A DNA stretch of 64,000 bases from Bactericera cockerelli (GCA_024516035.1 CM044964.1:9307736-9371735); one strand, 5' to 3'; positions 11,476 to 22,745 are shown, counted from the stretch's first letter. Made by a program: numbers and translations. Notes: a model not told the origin generated them from the letters alone.

Positions 11476-11859
11476 CTTAAATTACAGGAAACCTGGAATT
11501 CCTGGAAAAAACAAAAATGTAAACCCTATATAGAATTTGTGGGAGTCCTGTGGGACCCAATCTTACCTCTGGATAGGTAGTAAGGTCTTATCAGAAACAG
11601 TGACTTTGTGATTGATTATAAATGTCTCTTATCACTAACCTGATAGTGTGATAGACTTAATGAGTCTTATCTGAGCCTAATCATACCCAGACCCACCTTA
11701 ACAGAATGTTCTTTTGATAGTACTCATTATATAAAACAAATATTTATATTGTTGTACATGATACTATTGATATTAGTTATTGATTACATAGAAAAATGCA
11801 TTACATACATACCACAATGATTGGTTCACTTGATCTAAAAGAATGTACAATTTATTATG

Positions 11860-11992
11860 GTCTGTGTTATAGCCTGCCCAAGTGCCCATCCCATAGTATG
11901 CCTCACTACTTCCCATTCAGGTGCTGAGTCAACACGAACGCACCGGAAGGTATCCCTTACAAACAATTACAAACTTACAAACCGAATTAAGA
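11860..11992 (-). mobile_element. SINE family b, partial
   Basis: Contains GGTGCTGAGTCAACACGAAC, GGTATCCCTTACAAACAATT and AAGAATACAAATTTTTG, matching the reverse complement of the SINE at 2390. Head and tail are missing. Confidence 0.75.
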
Positions 11993-12439
11993 ATACAAAT
12001 TTTTGGATTAAGACTCATTAGACATAAACTGTATCAAAAACTTCTTGTGTTCACATTTGGTTAATTTTAGTTAAATAAATTTCTCAAGCACTTAAGTTTA
12101 ATTTATATATGCATTAGTCAATAAATTCATGCCAAATATTTTTTATATACCAATCTATATTTTAAAACTTTTCGTTTTTATTTACCTGGGACAGTTGGAG
12201 ATTTTCAAAAAAGATTCAAATGTATTTGAAATCATAATAATAATTATTTCAACATGATTTTTAATTTCTATTACCAGAGGGTATAGAAATTATTGTTTTT
12301 GGTTGTTTCTTTCGAAACTAATACAATAATACGAATATTATTTAAAATATTTCGAATGTCATTTTGATTTGAACAAGAGACCCTATTAACACGTATGGTT
12401 ATATTTCTGTTGTTTTGAAAATGATTTCTTTCATATTCA
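11993..12439. other. AT-rich, nothing recognised
   Basis: No splice-bounded open frame and no repeat matching elsewhere in the window was seen. Confidence 0.4.
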
Positions 12440-12540
12440 TAGTCATGAAAGAACAGGTACTGTCGACGTTTGTGGTCTGTTGTAGCTAGCCCGTCCTATT
12501 GTATGGCTCCCCTTGATGGGCGAGAAGTGACACAACACAT
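12440..12540 (-). mobile_element. SINE family b, partial
   Basis: Contains CATGAAAGAACAGGTACTGT, TGGTCTGTTGTAG and TGATGGGCGAGAAGTGACAC, matching the middle of the reverse-oriented SINE at 24040. Confidence 0.7.
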
Positions 12541-12577
12541 CGTCTGAAATAGTTGGATATTTATTGACTTTATTCAG

Positions 12578-12749
12578 TTTATTGAATTGTGCCCCGGAAT
12601 CCACTCTTTCTGTCGGTTGGGGCAAAAGATGATAACAGCCAGTGAGGCTGTTATCTGGCTAGCATCTGGGCAAACAAACCCACCCCCCCCCCCTAAATTC
12701 ATCCCTGGGAGGTACAATGTGAAACTCTCAGAACCTGATTCAAATATTG
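12578..12749 (+). CDS. Predicted internal exon spliced to terminal exon B
   Basis: The open frame ends at a consensus donor, ATTG|GTAAGT (G at 12749, GT at 12750), in phase 1. That is the phase required by the exon starting at 13458, and joining the two gives a continuous frame across a 708-bp intron. Visible residues include ITASEAVIWLASGQ, a proline run from a CCC tract, KFIPGRYNVKLSEPDSNI. The acceptor is less certain: TTTATTCAG ending at 12577 is my choice. The frame stays open back to a stop at 12545. An ATG at 12629 with purine-rich context (AAAAGATGA) could instead be the start codon. I do not recognise the domain. No equivalent was found upstream of exon A. Confidence 0.5.
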
Positions 12750-13457
12750 GTAAGTGTCACCTAATATATTTCCGTTTACACTCTGCATTTGCATGTTCTT
12801 CTCCTAGAACAGGACTTGATTTTGAATGTGACAGTTTTTGAAAGGCTGAATCTAACCATACTTATTCGATCTTTTACTAAAACAATAACACAAATGAGCT
12901 TCAATTTCCTCCTAACATTCGTATTTGTAAACTTAATAATTAAAATATATTTATAACTTTTTTAATGTTTCCTTCTAAAACATCATTGACATGGGGAAAT
13001 TTCCAAAACTAAGTGAAAAAACGGATGTGATCGTTGTCAAATAATTTGAAACTAATTTGACAGTTATAATACTTATAATACTAAATAATTGTTTTACTTA
13101 TTAATTACCAGGAAAAAATGTCTATTATAATACACAACCACCTGTATCAAAGAACATGAGAAGAAGAAAAAGAAAGAAGAAAAAAAAAAGAAGAACAAGA
13201 AAAAAATGTATACTGTGTCGTTTAGGCAAGTGCCCATGTGGCACCAGTTGTAAAGTATTTTTTAATAAATATTTTACGTTCTCTCTCTACTCGTATTATC
13301 CTACCATCTATTTAATTTCGACATCGGTAAACCTCATCCACTGAGTGACTAACTGATGACTGTAACAGCAATACAGGAATTTCTCAACTTTTTACATTGA
13401 GAACTTTGCCTTAAAATAAAACCACCAGAATAATTCTCTTTCATTTCTCATCCCCAG

Positions 13458-13786
13458 GCTCTTTGGCTCTACTGCCCCGTTTCAAACACTTCGCGGGTAG
13501 CGTCATTATTCTCAAAGCGGTGAGCATGGAGCTGCTCTTGACGTTCTGCTCCCCCACCGGTCAATTCTTTACAGTTCTCTTGCGCAGACTCCTGCCTTTG
13601 ACTCACGCGCACCAGATGTCTGCGCATGCGCTAATCTCACGACGTGGACTGGAAGTGTTCAGGTACACGCAGACGTGTAGCGGTACTGCGCATGCCCAAG
13701 GAGTGCTCATTGTGATTGGTTTTGCCCTTTTGATGACCTTGATACGTCGATTCAGTTTCAGTCGATTGCAGGGTCTCCAATGCTAG
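13458..13786 (+). CDS. Terminal exon B, paralogous to exon A; last codons supplied by a hAT insertion
   Basis: The acceptor TTCTCATCCCCAG ends at 13457. The exon starts in phase 1, as exon A does, and reads GSLALLPRF, FAGSV, KAV, LLLTFCSPTGQ, RRGLE, YTQTC, then a hydrophobic GVLIVIGFALLMTL and basic RRFSFSRL. At 13768 the reading frame enters the hAT element at 13769, so the present protein gains QGLQC before TAG at 13784-13786. Without the insertion, TTG would be followed at once by TGA, now at 15849-15851, giving 103 codons in this exon, close to exon A's 100. The preserved frame on both sides of the junction suggests the gene was functional when hit. Function unknown; a tail-anchored membrane protein is an inference from the hydrophobic end. 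Confidence 0.75.
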
Positions 13787-14269
13787 CCCTATAGGGCTAG
13801 ATCTAGCCCTTTTGAGAAAAATCTAGCCCCCTAGCCCTTTTTACTCAAATCTAGCCCTTTTTTCTCAAATCTAGCCCTTTTCCCTCAAATCTAGCCCTTT
13901 TTTGAGAATCCGCCAAAAGCTAACAAATGAGTTTTATCACGAAAATTCAAGCTCGAGTTCCCGAATCAGGATTGACGTTACGGCAACATCGCAATTACAC
14001 GAAAACCTCAAAGAAGCCTCTGATTTTTCGGAAATTGCGATGTTGTTTTGTTAACTTTTTACATTTTGAATGTTAACATTTCTGAAAGCATTTTGAACGT
14101 TTTTTTTTGTGTCGTCCACATGGTCATTTCATAAGTTTCATATTGATCAATGATGATTTATCATTTTGTGTGACTTGTGTTCAATTCTCACTAGGGCAAG
14201 ATATAATTACCTTATGAGTAAGAATGCTGTCTCAATGTGACCATCAGGGATGGAATTATGGTCAAAATA

Positions 14270-14345
14270 AGATATTGGGACAGATATATGGTGATCTCGG
14301 TTTTATTCCCAGCAGGGCAGAAAATTTCTGCCCTATGTCCACTGT
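14270..14345 (+). mobile_element. Decayed tRNA-headed SINE fragment
   Basis: GGTGATCTCGGTTTTATTCCC and CAGCAGGGCAGAAAATTTCTG resemble the box B and body start of the SINE at 7078, with several changes. Confidence 0.45.
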
Positions 14346-14649
14346 ATTTCCATCACGTTTTCATTAATGTTGTGTACTAGAATTATAATTATAGTTCTCA
14401 TACCTAGCTATCTAAGAATTCTAAATATTATCAAACACCTCGGCCGAGGTGTGAAGAACGCCAATACAAAGAAAGAGACAGCCCGGCAGAGTGTAAGGTT
14501 ACGGAAAACATAGTTCCCATGCATTTCATGTACTTTCAGCCAGCGAGGTTTTCAGCAGGAGTTTGTACATACTGGTGTGGAGAGATGATATGGGACCTGC
14601 ACTCATACCCAGAGTCACCAAGAAGTTTTAGTACATGTGTTTTAAAGAC

Positions 14650-14790
14650 TAAGGGTGGAATTAATAGACGTTTTTGTAATACCTCTGTGGCGCTAAGTCA
14701 CGGATTGCGTACTGTGTAAGATAGGGAAAACCGACACTTACCAACGACTTAAGTTATTGATGTTGTCTATTAATTCCGCCCTAAATCTTG
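14650..14790. mobile_element. PIF/Harbinger-like MITE (~140 bp)
   Basis: Ends are GGGTGGAATTAATAGACG and its inverse TGTCTATTAATTCCGCCC, flanked by TAA on both sides (3-bp TSD). The inner block CCTCTGTGGCGCTAAGTCAC recurs at 51050-51300 and, in reverse and more diverged, at 56320-56435. Confidence 0.7.
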
Positions 14791-14887
14791 TAGGAACTGA
14801 GATTCGGACTAATTCAGAATGTTCCCGAATGAGCTTTTATCTTTCTGGGATTAGCTCGTTTTCAGGAAATATCATATAGACTTAGAA

Positions 14888-15030
14888 ATTCAAATTGTGG
14901 TGAAGCACAAGCAGAAAAAGCACAGGTGAAGCACAGAGCAGAAAAGTTCCTGCCCCGCTGGTGATCGAACCAAGGTCACCATGCGTGCAATGCCTAGCGC
15001 TAAATCATTGGGCAACGGTGACTACTCACA
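14888..15030 (-). mobile_element. tRNA-derived SINE, reverse orientation
   Basis: GTGATCGAACCAAGGTCACC, TGCGTGCAATGCCTAGCGC and a final CAACGGTGAC read as box B to head on the minus strand, matching the SINE at 7078. Confidence 0.72.
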
Positions 15031-15066
15031 AATCGCTTCTCGGCCTTTTGGTAGATGTAATATCAC
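15031..15066 (+). pseudogene. U2 snRNA 5'-end fragment
   Basis: ATCGCTTCTCGGCCTTTTGG at 15032-15051 is the highly conserved 5' end of U2 snRNA. After that, the conserved continuation is shortened and altered (TAGATGTAATATC), so this is a truncated copy. It directly abuts the 5' end of the reversed tRNA SINE, inside the hAT element. Confidence 0.7.
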
Positions 15067-15848
15067 AAAAATAAGTATTAATTAATTAATTTTAATAGCA
15101 ATCGTGTGATAATGGCCAGTTTGAAAAATTTTCAAGTATATCTTTAGGAATAATTCAAATTTATTTCAGTCTTTATTACAAAACTTTTATAAACTTAGCA
15201 CATCAGGATAAGATGACAGGTTTTTGAAGAACAAGGACAAGGATAATTAAATAATGGGCAAAAGAATAAAGATGTCATGAAGATAAACAAGTATTTGAAT
15301 TTTGAAAAAGATAAACATTTTATCTTTGTTTACGATTTAAAAATTCCAAAGAAGAAATTCTATAGTATTTTCAATATTTTTTTCTCTTTGGGAAGCCAAT
15401 CGGTCCTCGAATCACTGATTCGTGAATCAAGGTTACTTCCTCAAATTGAGTGCTCCGAATCACCTGCGAATCAGAGATTGGAGATGATAAAACCCGATTC
15501 GTCGAGCCAATCCGGAGTTCGAGCGAATCCGGGGTGAATCTTGGATGATAAAAGCTAAACACTAACTATCCCGCTAGAGTGCGACTCGGTCTACTACAAA
15601 TCAAGTGAAGAATAAATAATAAACCAAAAATAACACGTTTATATCGACTCAAAAGTACCTAATTAATAAATAAATTGTTAATAAAACGGACAGGTAAATA
15701 TTACCTTAGTGAATACATACAAAAACACAGTTATTATTAGTATTAAAGGACATTTTTAAAATCTAGCCCTTTTGCCTCCAAATCTAGCCCTTTTTTTTCT
15801 CGAATCTAGCCCTATCTTAAATTGTGAATTGGAGACCCTGGTCGATTG

Positions 15849-17404
15849 TGAAACGGACTGTAATGTGCTTATTTGATTAAATTAAATTTATATATTTTTG
15901 ATATTTGGAATTTTATTTTAATTATTGAAGTTTATTTCAATCCGAGGGAGAAATGCGACCAATATTTTTCAAATGAAAGACATTTTCAATTATTTTTTTA
16001 TTTGTTTATTTGAATTTTTTGTTTGTTTATTTGAATATATTTAATATTTTATTGGTTACTTTTATAAAAGAATTGACAAAATAATACAAAATAATTCAAT
16101 TATACAGCTCAAATTTAATCATTAAGTATATAAACATTGAAACTAAATTGTTTACATTTTATATTGATATAAATTTAAATTAATAATTCAACATCTCTTT
16201 TAATGTTAAAATTTTTATGAATGACAGCTAGAATGTATGAAATAAAATATTCAACAGTGAACATTCAAACCAAAAGAATTTTGTTTTCTTATTCTGTTTA
16301 ATTAAATAAATTTTGCTAAAAGTCAACGGGAAGTGGAGGAAAACAACGAATCAAACAAAATACATACAAACTCTGTTACGTGTTTTGCTTATAGAGGACG
16401 GCCGGAAATACATACAAACTCTGTTACGTGTTAATATAGGCCTGCTGGCGCGTTACTCTTGATGAATGCCCGCCGCCCGGCGAGCTTGATTTAATAGTAC
16501 ATGGACATGGGGCAAACAGTTAATAATAATAATAATAATTCATTCTACAGATTTTTCATTACAATCCCCTTGAAGTACAATAGCTTTTGTACTTTTAGTT
16601 CGAATTCAGTTAAGACACATAGACAGCTAAAAAATTTCGAAAATTAAATTTCTCCATTGCATATTGTACATTGCATAACTAGTGAATGTTTGATTTCTTT
16701 GTGGTGATGTACAAACTTTGTGAATCGGTAATACCGAACAGTGGGGAGGCGGTTCACTGCTCTCAAAAAAGTAACTGCTCATTTTTCCCACGAGATATGA
16801 GTGGACACTGGACATCCAAATAAAATGTTCAGAAACTGTTCTACCTAGCTGTGATTCGAACCCGGGTTCGTACAATACCAGTGAGTTCGCTACACCAGTC
16901 AGTCCCAGTTACCTAGCCACATTGCATAACTACTCTATGATGAGAGTAATACGGCGCTCATAAAATTAAAGCTCGCAATTGGGACGGATTCTCAATTTTA
17001 TTATTTGTAATATCTTGCTAAGTCCGGGCATGTCTGTGATGACTCTTTCGAGTAGTTTCAAGAGGGTGACGACTCGAGACAGATTTTGTCTAACTGTTAC
17101 CGTTTGGGCTGTAGAAACAATTTAGGGTAGAACCCTCAACTATTGCCCGAAACGTCCATCCCATAAAAATCAGTACTTCCTAAGAATAAAAAGAAGTCCC
17201 TAGGAACTTCTAGAAAAAAACTAGGAACAACTAGAAGTTTATCGGAACTTTGCGATGTTCCTGGAGCGCTTAAACTGCACATTGCATAACTACTTTTGAA
17301 TGTCTGAATAACACGGCGCTCATAAAAAAGAAGAACTGTCGTTAGAAGCTGTTAGTGCGGATCTTATACGAGATTATTTTAGTCCTCATAAAAAGTAGGT
17401 TCCA
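15849..17404. other. Displaced 3' flank of exon B, then AT-rich DNA with repeat fragments
   Basis: The former stop codon TGA is at 15849. A likely polyadenylation signal AATAAA lies near 16240 (inference). A block ACAAACTCTGTTACGTGTTA to GGCGAGCTTGATT (16415-16495) recurs at 44365-44445. The (AAT)n run is at 16528-16542. Confidence 0.45.
16795..16912 (-). mobile_element. tRNA-derived SINE (family a-like), reverse
   Basis: GAGTGGACACTGGACATCC, then TGATTCGAACCCGGGTTCG, form the body and box B of a minus-strand SINE like that at 43170-43292. Confidence 0.65.
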
Positions 17405-17530
17405 GCGTCGATGGCGTGTTGCATGCACCGGTTCTCGTAGGATACCTGAAACTAAGCAACGTCCATCTAGCTGAAGACATCGTGATGGTGGCATTCTCGC
17501 CCAACCCATATACACATAAGACCCTTAAAT
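17405..17530 (+). mobile_element. 5S rRNA-derived SINE head (SINE3-type), decayed
   Basis: CACCGGTTCTCGTAGGATAC, then CTGAAACTAAGCAACGTCC, match the 5S rRNA consensus (CGGTTCTCGT then AAGTTAAGCA). The rest of the 5S region is degraded. Confidence 0.65.
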
Positions 17531-17679
17531 TTGTTTTTAAAAAAACCCAGGCTGGGTGAGGTAAATGTGGGGTGTTACTGTATTATAAAAATTTTGCTTC
17601 AATACTTTGTGAATAATAGTTTTTAGATTTAGACTATGCCTTTTTTATGATAATAGCTATAGAATATCAGATGTTGATA

Positions 17680-17933
17680 GATTTTTAGGTTTAACGTCGC
17701 TTTCGACTATAATCATATCACGACGGGAGTTTGCTCACCCCCCATTTGCTGGGAACATAAGACCCAGCTACTCAAAGTATCTTCACCCAGCCTGAGTGGG
17801 GCCGAAAACAGCCACAGCATCACGAGGATGCGAATTTGAATGGTCACCCATCCAAGTACTAGACGTTGATTAACTTCAGTGACAGAATGAGAACTGGTGT
17901 ATTCAGTGTCTTAACCGAGCTCAGTACTCTCAG
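17680..17933 (-). mobile_element. 5S rRNA-derived SINE (SINE3-type)
   Basis: On the plus strand it runs TTTAACGTCGC, CATATCACGACGGGAGTTTG, CACCCAGCCTGAGTGGGGCC, GGTCACCCATCCAAGTACTA, then CAGTGACAGAATGAGAACTG and GTATTCAGTGT. The last part is 5S rRNA in reverse. Confidence 0.85.
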
Positions 17934-18072
17934 TAGCTTGATCGATAAGGCGGCGTACTTGTAACCTGGAGGTCGGTGGTTCAAGTCCCGGTTTCAGCTT
18001 AGATTCAGTAAAGCAAGTTTCAGTAGTTGTGATAACACGAAAGTGATTAACAGAAATATGATAACTTAATTG
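17934..18072 (+). mobile_element. SINE family e
   Basis: AGCTTGATCGATAAGGCGGC, GGTTCAAGTCCCGGTTTCAG, then TTGTGATAACACGAAAGTG match the copy at 7726. Confidence 0.85.
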
Positions 18073-18524
18073 GTGTATTCAAGGTGCTATCGACGCTCAT
18101 GTTGATGGTTTGGTTGTCAAAAAGTTGTCAAATCATTCAGTGTTACCCAAGGTAGACCACATGAAGGCGAATTGACCACATACGATAATATTAATAAATT
18201 AATAATGAAACAGAATATAGAATTAAGGATGGTACTATAATTGCTCATTATATTTAACTGACCCATATTGGGTCTTCACTGATTGGTTGAGAATAATTAT
18301 AGAGACAAGCTAATAATATTTAGTGTTAATTACGGCTGGTGGCCTCTACCTAATACCTAGAACAAGGTAGTCGTTTCTACAGGGTGACCCACAACATGAG
18401 CTTAGATTACTATTCGTTGTTATTATTCTACGAGTAAACGGGTCTGGGTGGGTCACACATGATAGAATTTCAACAACAAAAAATCCAAGTCCATTTTGTT
18501 TTTTATAGCTGTCGCTATTTCACC

Positions 18525-18618
18525 TTGCATTAGTGGTCGAAGAGCTAAGGTGCTAGTCTGATAATCCAGACGAGGTAGGGGCTAAGGATCTGTTGGTTCG
18601 AATCCGTTGGATCCCAAA
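18525..18618 (+). mobile_element. SINE family f head, partial
   Basis: TGCTAGTCTGATAATCCAGA and GGTTCGAATCCG correspond to the anticodon-arm and box B of the SINE at 23340. Confidence 0.6.
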
Positions 18619-18639
18619 ATCGAGTCCGTTGGATATCAA

Positions 18640-18800
18640 AGTATTAGCTTAGGGGATGTAATATTTTCCATGTCTTTTTAATGATATTAGGACAATCTTT
18701 GTTCCAAATTTCATATCTCTCCGATCAATTGAACCGAAGATATGAGGGTGTGAAAAACCGGGTGAATCGGTTCGTGCAAAGATACACTGCCTCAGATATT
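18640..18800. repeat. Dispersed repeat shared with 35800-35915
   Basis: GAACCGAAGATATGAGGGTG, AAAAACCGGGTGAATCGG and AAAGATACACTGCC are present in both copies, in the same orientation. Confidence 0.75.
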
Positions 18801-20890
18801 TTTTTATACACAAAACTTGCGATTTCTAATATTAAAAATTTATCGGAAGTATAAAATTATAATAAAGTATAATAAAAAGTATAATAAAAAATAGAAATAA
18901 ACCTACAATCTTACAAAACTAATTATTGAAGTCGTAACTAAAGGGCGGGGTTTTTGCACATGGCTATCTCTTCCCACAACCCTTAGGACAAGGAATCAGG
19001 ATGGAAAGCAGAAGAAAAAATGGAAGAAATATTCTATGCCTTGGTCGGGAATCAAAATTTTCTTTTTGGATGTGTTTTCACTCTGGACCATTCAAGACTG
19101 TCAATGTCATAAAAAAATAGAAAAAAAATCACGATCAAAATGAATATGAATCAGCAAGAAGAAGAAAAATAACATTGTCGACTTATATGTTGATAGCCCT
19201 GACGTTGAAAATCATTTCACTGGGGCGGCCAGTGAAAATAATTTAAAGGTGTGCCATTATAATAAAAAATAACAACCAAAATTTCGCGGTGTCTGTGAAA
19301 TAGGTTGGATGAAAGAGCTCCATCAGGAGAATCCTGCCACTCTAAATAAAGCAAAAGAAAAAAAAGGGGCAGATATTATGGATCCCAGATGGTGGAAGGA
19401 TTTTCCTCGATATAAGAGAAGCATCTTTCAAATCCAGGTTTCTCTTAAATGCAGTTCTCTTAGTAGGCGGCCACAAAGAGTACCTCGCTTATACCCTATA
19501 CCCTGTGCCCTAGAGCCTAGACCAGACAATCAAGCCTCGACCCTAGATTTTCGGGACTCCGTTGAGGCCGCTCACATTTAATAACACGGTTAGATTATTA
19601 TGCGAAGTATAGAGGCTACCCTAGGGTCTAGGGATCGGTTGTGTTCGCGCTCTTACATCCAGGTTCGACTGTGTTACTAATTTCCTGGATAAAAGCATAG
19701 ACAACACGAGCCACCGCCTGGATAGCCGGGTTGTGAGTCCTTGTGCCATGTAGTTCCTAACTTGTGAGTTATATGAGTCGACTATTCGGGCTGCATCAGG
19801 GCCGACCGAAGTAAGAGGGACCAAAAAACCTGCCTTGGAGACACCTGTAAAAACTTTGACGGGAAAATTCAATTTAAATTTGTTCAAAATATGAAACAAA
19901 ATTAGAAATATTTTATCTAATTTTTTTCTTTAAATTCCTACTAATATATATATATTTTTATATATATTTTTTGGGAGCTTCAATTGAACACTAGGGGCAA
20001 GTTATGAAAAAAAAACTCCCTTGGGAGAATCCTGCCACGTTAAATAAAGCCATTAAAAAAAAAATAAGATTAGAACATAATATGTTCTAATACTATTTTT
20101 ATATTATACTAGCGGGCTGTCGCCCGCTTTGCGGACCGAGTCAGTCAGTGAGTGAAACTCTCTTTTATAAGTATAGATGGGCTCATCTATGTTGTAATCC
20201 AGGGACGGTCGAGCTGATCGTCCCACTGTGATTGGTTGAAACTCCAACTGAAAGGACAGGGTCTGGCTTTGTCGTAATCCTACCCAGGCTCCGTGAAGTG
20301 TGGGAATTCAAAACATGTATAATGAGCTGTCTCTTACTCTTGTCGTAATCTTATTTTATTTTATTTTTTATCATAATAATAATAATAGTTTATTTATTTA
20401 TTTTCTTTATAAAGAAACATTTATACAAAGGTACTTCTCCTAAGCTTTGAAGAGCTTCTAAGATATGAAGAGCTTCTAAGAGAATTTGACCCTTATTCTA
20501 TCTTCAGTTGACTCAGCTTAGGTAGACTCTAACTTACCTGATACCCCTTCCCGCCTCCTTCTACAATCGTTCCTGATGGTAACATAAAGTTGTTATCGTT
20601 GTTCTATCGTTCAGTACTGGAAACAAGATTAACTTGTTATCGTAACATCTATGATAAATACCTAGTAAACTTTAATATCTAGTAACGCGTACATGCCTAG
20701 CGAATCTAGCAATGCTATATCTTTATTCAACATTGATATACGAAATGTCAAGGACGAAGTAATGGTGATAAGGAGGGGGTCAGTAAAATAGCTAATGACA
20801 AAATATGCATAAGAGGTAATTCAAATTCTGCTTGACTTGTCTATATCATTGACTTTAGAAGATTAATTTGTTCAAACTTGTTGAATTTAT
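18801..20890. other. No gene; tail-like repeats and a small GC hairpin
   Basis: GGAGAATCCTGCCAC followed by TAAATAAAGC occurs at 19327 and at 20021, which suggests two copies of one retroelement tail. A hairpin AGCGGGC-TGTC-GCCCGCT at 20111-20128 starts a TACTAGCGGGC-type repeat. An AT run spans 19945-19970. Open frames at 19309-19581 and 19621-19899 have no domain. Confidence 0.4.
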
Positions 20891-20894
20891 GAAA

Positions 20895-20992
20895 AGTTTA
20901 TGCACTGTTTGGGATTCGAACAAACGGATCCCTACGCTACATGCATTACCAGACTAGCCTGTTAACCACCCAACTACCAGTGCACTTTTAGT
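20895..20992 (-). mobile_element. SINE family f head, reverse
   Basis: GGGATTCGAACAAACGGATC, ATTACCAGACTAGCCTGTTA and CTACCAGTGCAC match the head of the SINE at 23340 in reverse. Confidence 0.75.
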
Positions 20993-21110
20993 ATTAAGTC
21001 TTCTGTGTAACGTAGACATTTACCGACGTAGGTAAGCTATGGAAACCAAGCAACCGGTGATTTAAAGGTACACTTATGATAGAACCTATTTCATACTAAT
21101 CACGAAAAAT

Positions 21111-22032
21111 GTGTACGAAAAATGTTGGTCCCAACCATTCAGTCCACCGTCAGGGGTTGTTCAAGGGTCCAAGTTGTCCAGCTTGATATTCATTCTAACA
21201 TATAGTGACATTCAAAATCATGTACATAACTCAACAATAAAACTTTACGCAGATGACCTCAAGATATACAAAGAAATAACATCACAAGAAGACTGCAATA
21301 AACTACAAGAAGATGTAAACAATATAACAACTTGGCTCAATACAATAGGACTCAATTTTCACCCCAACAAATGCTACCACATGACATACACTAAGAAACA
21401 ACAAAAAATACAACACGTATACAACATAAACAATACACCCATACAAGAAGTACAAACATACAAAGACCTAGGGATAATTTTCAAAACAAACCTCTCGTGG
21501 GAAACACAAGTAGAAGAAACAGCAAAAAAGGCCCTAAAAAAACTTGGTATGGTGATCCGGCACTGTCAAGACATTCACGACATAGATGCCATCACCACAC
21601 TTTATAAATCTTTAATACGTTCCACAATAGAATATTGTTCACCTCTTTGGTGTCCAACAACCAAAGAACATTATGAAACTTCTAGAAAAAGTTCAAGCGC
21701 GATTTGCGCGGTATTTGTTTAAAAAATTCAATGGATTCTATCCTCTCTACCCTCAATACATTGAGTACTCCTTATTGATAGAAAATTTACCAATAGAATC
21801 CATTGAACAACGATTCAAAGCAGCACAAATCACGTTTCTAGCCAATATTTTAACGAATAGAATTCAAAGCTCCTACCTTCTAGGAGAAATCAAATTCAAA
21901 ATCCCAAACCATAGATTGAGACCGAACCCTGCCCTTCTTTTTGAACCACCAAAATTAAATTTCAAATCTCCCATTGCATTAGCTATGACTCTATACAACG
22001 AAAAAGTAGAAAAACCACCATTATTTCGGTAG
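21111..22032 (+). pseudogene. 5'-truncated non-LTR retrotransposon, reverse transcriptase C-terminal half
   Basis: The frame at 21111-21722 carries SGVVQGSKLSS (the usual PQGS loop), the catalytic YADD at residues 46-49, PNKCYHM, YKDLGIIF (usually YLGV) and YKSLIRSTIEYCSPLW. At about 21673-21720 the frame shifts by one into 21673-22032 (EKVQARFARYLF, the usual end of the thumb or connection region), so a frameshift separates the two parts. The catalytic AxD motif and everything upstream are missing. The class is a jockey/RTE-like LINE, inferred from motif spacing. A poly-A-like run follows at 22112-22130. This is a dead copy. Confidence 0.9.
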
Positions 22033-22145
22033 AATTTATTAACTACCACAAAACCCCTTGTCAGTTATTGCATGCCAAAATGGTTTTCAATTTGGTGTGT
22101 GTAGACAGTACTTGAAAAAAAAAAAAAATAATAATAATCATCTTG

Positions 22146-22372
22146 TCTGTCCCGGTAGCTCAGTGGTAAAGGCGGCATTCTGTGAATCCACAGGTTCCAG
22201 AGGTCGTGGGTTCAAAACCCAGCCGGGACATGACAACTTATCCTCCCATTTGGGCTTTTTACCACATAATAATATTATTATGTCTTGGGCCTACTGCTGG
22301 AATAATGGGACTTTAATAGTCCTTATCGGGCAGTATCAATAAGGCGATATTGTTATTATTCTGAGATTGCCC
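22146..22372 (+). mobile_element. tRNA-derived SINE (family g)
   Basis: The head GTCCCGGTAGCTCAGTGG begins at 22149, and box B GGGTTCAAAACCCAGCC is followed by GGGAC, so the 7-bp acceptor stem (GTCCCGG/CCGGGAC) still pairs. The body carries TTATCCTCCCATTTGGG, and the tail is GGGCAGTATCAATAAGGCGA. A second copy lies at 32066-32275. Confidence 0.88.
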
Positions 22373-22565
22373 AACTAGTTCAAGTAATACTTGCAATAAT
22401 AATAATAAGTATTAATAATAATAATAAATAATAGAGTTAATAATATTATCTACCTACTTGTAAAACTGGATGTCAACAATCAGCATAATACATCCTGGTT
22501 ATGCGACAAGCCTGTCGCACTGTTGCCAAGTGCCACGAGTTGGTAGTGTGCTTTCTTTGTCCACC

Positions 22566-22745
22566 ATCAGCCTCTGTGGTGTAATGGTTATGACTACTGC
22601 TAGTGGTCCAGAGATCCTGAGTTCGATCCTCGGATTAGGCAGAATTTTCTGACGACAATAATGTGCTGATTATGCAGTGAAAACACATGAGACTCGCATA
22701 TTCGGCCCAACCCAGGCTGGGTGAGGTTCATGGCACATCTTTTTT
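22566..22745 (+). mobile_element. SINE family d, 3' part truncated
   Basis: CAGCCTCTGTGGTGTAATGG, box B GAGTTCGATCCTC, and core CCCAACCCAGGCTGGGTGAG are visible. Confidence 0.8.

Larger units (their letters stand above)
13769..15840. mobile_element. Non-autonomous hAT transposon (2,072 bp) with 8-bp TSD
   Basis: Terminal inverted repeats CAGGGTCTCCAAT begin at 13769 and end at 15840. They are flanked by direct 8-bp duplications GTCGATTG at 13761-13768 and 15841-15848. The 8-bp duplication and CAG-type ends fit the hAT superfamily. Subterminal repeats TCTAGCCCTTTT occur several times at 13783-13905 and at 15762-15815. No transposase frame is visible. The interior holds a MITE (14650-14790), a reversed tRNA SINE and a U2-like fragment. 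Confidence 0.9.

Noticed and set aside
20105..20150. Helitron 3' end (hairpin next to CTAGT on the minus strand)
   Set aside because: The hairpin abuts the CTAGT with no spacer and no second copy defines an end, so the call is unsupported.
22146..22230. Functional tRNA gene with paired acceptor stem
   Set aside because: The anticodon arm does not fold normally, and the same head plus a SINE body recurs at 32066. It is a SINE head.
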